19,132 nucleotides of DNA from positions 1 to 19,132 of the forward strand of contig CAJJNP010000049.1 in the NCBI GenBank assembly GCA_905193145.1, given 5' to 3'. Position numbers and translations under genes: made by a program. A model generated the notes under the pieces. That model worked only from the letters and a program-made list of their open reading frames with translations. It searched no databases and was not told the DNA's origin. This document shows positions 17,294 to 19,132 of this stretch, one piece after another. This DNA is from an uncultured Odoribacter sp. GTDB taxonomy: Bacteria; Bacteroidota; Bacteroidia; Bacteroidales; Marinifilaceae. Position 1 is the stretch's first letter, and each line of letters starts with the position of its first letter.

Positions 17294-17300
17294 GAATTTT

Positions 17301-18470
17301 ATGAAGAAGATTTTATTCATTATATTATTTGTAGCGTTTCTGCTTCCTGCTATTGCGCAGGAAAGCGGAATCCGCTTCTTCCATGGGACGTGGGATGAAG
17401 CTATTGCGTTGGCTAAAAAAGAAAAGAAACCGATTTTTATTGATTTCTTTACGGAATGGTGCGGTCCCTGCTTGAATATGGCACTGAATGTATTCCCATT
17501 GCCGCAAGTAGGCGATGTGTATAATAACAACTTTGTTTGTCTGAAAATAGATGCAGAGAAAGGCGAAGGCAGGGAGTTGGCGAAGAAATATGGAGTGCAG
17601 TCTTTCCCAAGTTATATTTTCGTAAATCCCAAAACACAGGAGTTGATTCATCGCAGTGGGGGGAATAAACCGGTAGCAGATTTCATCGCAGATGCCGATG
17701 GTGCGTTGAATCCCAAGCTTAGCTCTATTTATTTGAGCGAAAAATATAAAAGCGGCAAATATGATGCCCGTTTCCTGATGGACTATATTCGGGGACAGCG
17801 TACCTCTGGCAATCGGGACTTGGAGAAAGATTTTGCCAAGTTGCTGGAAATGGGTTGCAAACTGACGGATAAAGAGGTATGGGAATTGTTCTGTAAATGT
17901 ATCAGTGGCTACAGGAATCCTTATATCAAGCAGATTTCCGATAATTACAGCCAGTTTGTTGACCTTTTCGGCAAGAAGGCTGTTGATGAAAAACTGACGG
18001 AGGCAACGGCTTATGCTCCGATTGAATTTACGGAGAGTCTGTGTGATTTTGAAGGGAAGTATTATAATATCCAGATGGCTCAATTGACTGCGCTGTTCCG
18101 GGACAAAAAATACGATGAGGCATGGGCTATGACAGACAAACTGATTGCCGATCCTAAAATTGATAAAGCCCAGTTTGTGAAACAACTCTCTTTTTATACA
18201 CGTATCAATCCAAAGTATCAGGATGATGAGTTGACCTTTGAACAGTTGGTAAAAAAGATCAAATATACTCGCTATGTAGCTTACAATATGTACGACCGTG
18301 ATGATGCCTATACGCATTATACTTATGCGTCTGCTTTGGAGTATTTGATTCAGCGTGCTCTGCAGGAAGGTAAGCAGATTCCTGCAGACTTGTTGGCAAC
18401 CCCACAATATGGAAAGCAGGAGTATGATATGCGCCATCCGATGTTGAAACCGAAACCAAAGCGCAGATAG
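17301..18470 (+). CDS. Periplasmic thioredoxin-fold protein with long helical C-terminal region
   Basis: A 389-residue protein with a cleavable signal peptide (MKKILFIILFVAFLLPAIA, cleavage before Gln20), so it is periplasmic rather than lipid-anchored. The thioredoxin-fold domain (about 25-130) has the active site WCGPC with Cys54 and Cys57, the strand PIFIDFFTEW before it, and the cis-proline Pro103 in SFPSYIFV. A helical region of about 250 residues follows, without recognisable motifs, containing repeat-like helices (for example LTALFRDKKYDEAWAMTDKL). Enzymes of this type reduce or isomerise disulfides in exported proteins; here the partner might be operon lipoproteins or an imported cysteine-containing substrate, which is inference. 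It is 7 bases after the esterase gene and is followed by a strong terminator, so it closes the operon. It may also be a housekeeping redox gene that simply ended up in this operon. Confidence 0.88.
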   Translation: MKKILFIILFVAFLLPAIAQESGIRFFHGTWDEAIALAKKEKKPIFIDFFTEWCGPCLNMALNVFPLPQVGDVYNNNFVCLKIDAEKGEGRELAKKYGVQSFPSYIFVNPKTQELIHRSGGNKPVADFIADADGALNPKLSSIYLSEKYKSGKYDARFLMDYIRGQRTSGNRDLEKDFAKLLEMGCKLTDKEVWELFCKCISGYRNPYIKQISDNYSQFVDLFGKKAVDEKLTEATAYAPIEFTESLCDFEGKYYNIQMAQLTALFRDKKYDEAWAMTDKLIADPKIDKAQFVKQLSFYTRINPKYQDDELTFEQLVKKIKYTRYVAYNMYDRDDAYTHYTYASALEYLIQRALQEGKQIPADLLATPQYGKQEYDMRHPMLKPKPKRR

Positions 18471-18504
18471 TCGAAAACATTTTTATGTCTAAACTTGATG
18501 GTTG

Positions 18505-18541
18505 GGCTGTGGGCTGATAATTCAGCTTGCAGCCTTTTTTT
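18505..18541 (+). terminator. Strong rho-independent terminator of the second Sus operon
   Basis: A 13-bp stem, GGCTGTGGGCTGA (18505-18517) with TCAGCTTGCAGCC (18522-18534), has three central G-U pairs and a TAAT loop. It is followed by seven T (18535-18541). It starts 34 bases after the stop of the thioredoxin-fold gene and is the only convincing terminator after 8168, supporting one transcript from susC to this point. Confidence 0.92.
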
Positions 18542-18559
18542 GCAACCAATTTGCAACCA
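18539..18559 (+). repeat. Short tandem direct repeat TTTGCAACCA
   Basis: TTTGCAACCA occurs at 18539-18548 and again at 18550-18559, one base apart, a period of 11 bases that places both copies on about the same face of the helix. The first copy overlaps the T run of the terminator. ATGGTTG at 18498-18504, just before the terminator stem, is complementary to CAACCAT at 18555-18561. The repeat could be an operator for the next gene or a chance product. Confidence 0.5.
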
Positions 18560-18581
18560 TTAAATTTTGATTTTAATTTTA
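18551..18581 (+). promoter_or_regulatory. Weak candidate promoter for the small lipoprotein gene
   Basis: TTG at 18551-18553 and TAATTTTA at 18574-18581, 20 bases apart, differ from the Bacteroidetes consensus TTG/TAnnTTTG only in the last base of the -7 box. The position, after the terminator and 22 bases before the gene at 18604, is suitable. The region is AT-rich, so such matches arise easily. Confidence 0.35.
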
Positions 18582-18603
18582 ATGTCTGTATATTACGGCT
18601 GTG

Positions 18604-19050
18604 ATGAATTTAAAATATGCAGCGATGAGAATAATTTTAGGGTATATTTGTTTATTACTTGTTTTACAGGCTTGTCAAACGGATCGATATATGAGTCGCT
18701 CTCCTTTTATTGGTGGAGATAAATTAGTGTATATGTTGCCGGACTCTCTGTTGACGGAAAAACAACGTCAGTTGAAGATGGAATTTGTACATAAGATACC
18801 GGACAGTCTGGCAACTTCGGAGCAGAAAGCATTGAAAGAGAAGTTGGTAAGAGTGATGGCGGAATATATGAAGGTTGAGGATGACTGTTTTGTTTTTAAT
18901 ATAAGTCGTAAGGATTTTGTCAAGAAAGGTATACCTTCTTTGTATTATGACAAATTGCGGAGTGAAGTGAAGACAAATAACCGTTTTATCAAGGAAAATA
19001 AAATAGAAAATGTCAGGGAGTTATACAAGAAAGCACTAGAGGACTATTAA
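18604..19050 (+). CDS. Small lipoprotein of unknown function with internal repeat
   Basis: I do not recognise a family. From ATG 18604 it has 148 residues; GTG 18601 and ATG 18625 are other possible starts, the last giving a tight signal peptide MRIILGYICLLLVLQAC. The lipobox is LQAC, with Cys24 lipidated, followed by QTDRYMSRS, which lacks the acidic cluster of the Sus lipoproteins and so may stay in the periplasm. Residues 45-62 (LPDSLLTEKQRQLKMEFV) and 65-82 (IPDSLATSEQKALKEKLV) form an internal repeat of period 20 with nine identical positions. The C-terminal half is charged and probably helical (DKLRSEVKTNNRFIKENK), with one more cysteine in DDCFVF. It comes after a strong terminator, so it is likely expressed separately from the second Sus operon. 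Confidence 0.75.
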   Translation: MNLKYAAMRIILGYICLLLVLQACQTDRYMSRSPFIGGDKLVYMLPDSLLTEKQRQLKMEFVHKIPDSLATSEQKALKEKLVRVMAEYMKVEDDCFVFNISRKDFVKKGIPSLYYDKLRSEVKTNNRFIKENKIENVRELYKKALEDY

Positions 19051-19100
19051 AATTAGATATTTTACTGGGAAAGAAGTATCCGTATGTGGGCGATTTTCTT

Positions 19101-19108
19101 TATTTTTG
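19101..19108 (+). promoter_or_regulatory. Possible -7 promoter element for a gene beyond the window
   Basis: TATTTTTG matches TAnnTTTG and lies 50 bases after the last stop codon. No TTG is found at the -33 distance, and the downstream gene is outside the window, so this is only a candidate. No terminator is seen between 19051 and the end. Confidence 0.3.
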
Positions 19109-19132
19109 TTTAAAATATTCAGATAGTCATGG

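Noticed and set aside
17325..18437. 370-residue open frame on the minus strand across the thioredoxin-fold gene
   Set aside because: It lies fully antisense to a gene with clear signal peptide and WCGPC motif. Its translation has no recognisable domain and looks like a by-product of codon choice.
1..19132. CRISPR array, tRNA, rRNA, insertion sequence or phage genes
   Set aside because: Reading the gaps and coding regions showed no regularly spaced repeats, no tRNA-like cloverleaf, no transposase or integrase motifs.

Overview
The window looks like a chromosomal segment of a Bacteroidota bacterium, most likely order Bacteroidales. The evidence is SusC/SusD pairs followed by DUF4843 and PKD-like lipoproteins, an ECF sigma/FecR pair of the Bacteroides-expansion type, Bacteroidetes-style TAnnTTTG promoter elements, and lipoproteins carrying acidic residues just after the lipobox cysteine. 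The genus cannot be fixed from sequence alone. All genes read on the + strand.

Layout. (1) 1-4043 is the end of a first Sus-like operon: the C-terminal 50 residues of a SusC receptor (cut by the window edge), a SusD-family lipoprotein, a DUF4843 lipoprotein, a PKD-like lipoprotein and a good intrinsic terminator. (2) 4087-6239 is a stand-alone type IA topoisomerase (topB-like) with its own TAnnTTTG element. (3) 6249-8062 is an ECF sigma factor with a near-consensus housekeeping promoter, then a FecR-type anti-sigma factor. (4) 8063-18541 is a second Sus-like operon: a leader with two hairpins and a possible ECF promoter, an STN-domain SusC, SusD, DUF4843, PKD-like protein, a PHB-depolymerase/CE1-like esterase lipoprotein with an added C-terminal domain, a periplasmic thioredoxin-fold protein, and a strong terminator. 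(5) 18551-19132 holds a small lipoprotein with an internal 20-residue repeat, and a possible promoter running off the window end.

How the parts work together (inference from family knowledge). The second locus looks like a trans-envelope signalling and uptake module. Ligand binding by SusC/SusD would be passed through the N-terminal STN domain of SusC to FecR in the inner membrane, releasing the ECF sigma factor to transcribe the susC operon. DUF4843 and PKD-like proteins are probably surface-exposed accessory lipoproteins. The esterase and thioredoxin-fold protein are processing or redox factors. No glycoside hydrolase, polysaccharide lyase or peptidase is encoded here, so the substrate is open.

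The most notable feature is that the two four-gene Sus blocks are paralogous gene for gene, yet differ visibly in base composition and are separated by topB and the sigma/anti-sigma pair. I found no tRNA, rRNA, CRISPR array, insertion sequence or phage gene. I see no clearly new system; the best candidates for novelty are the leader structures, the esterase fusion and the small repeat lipoprotein.
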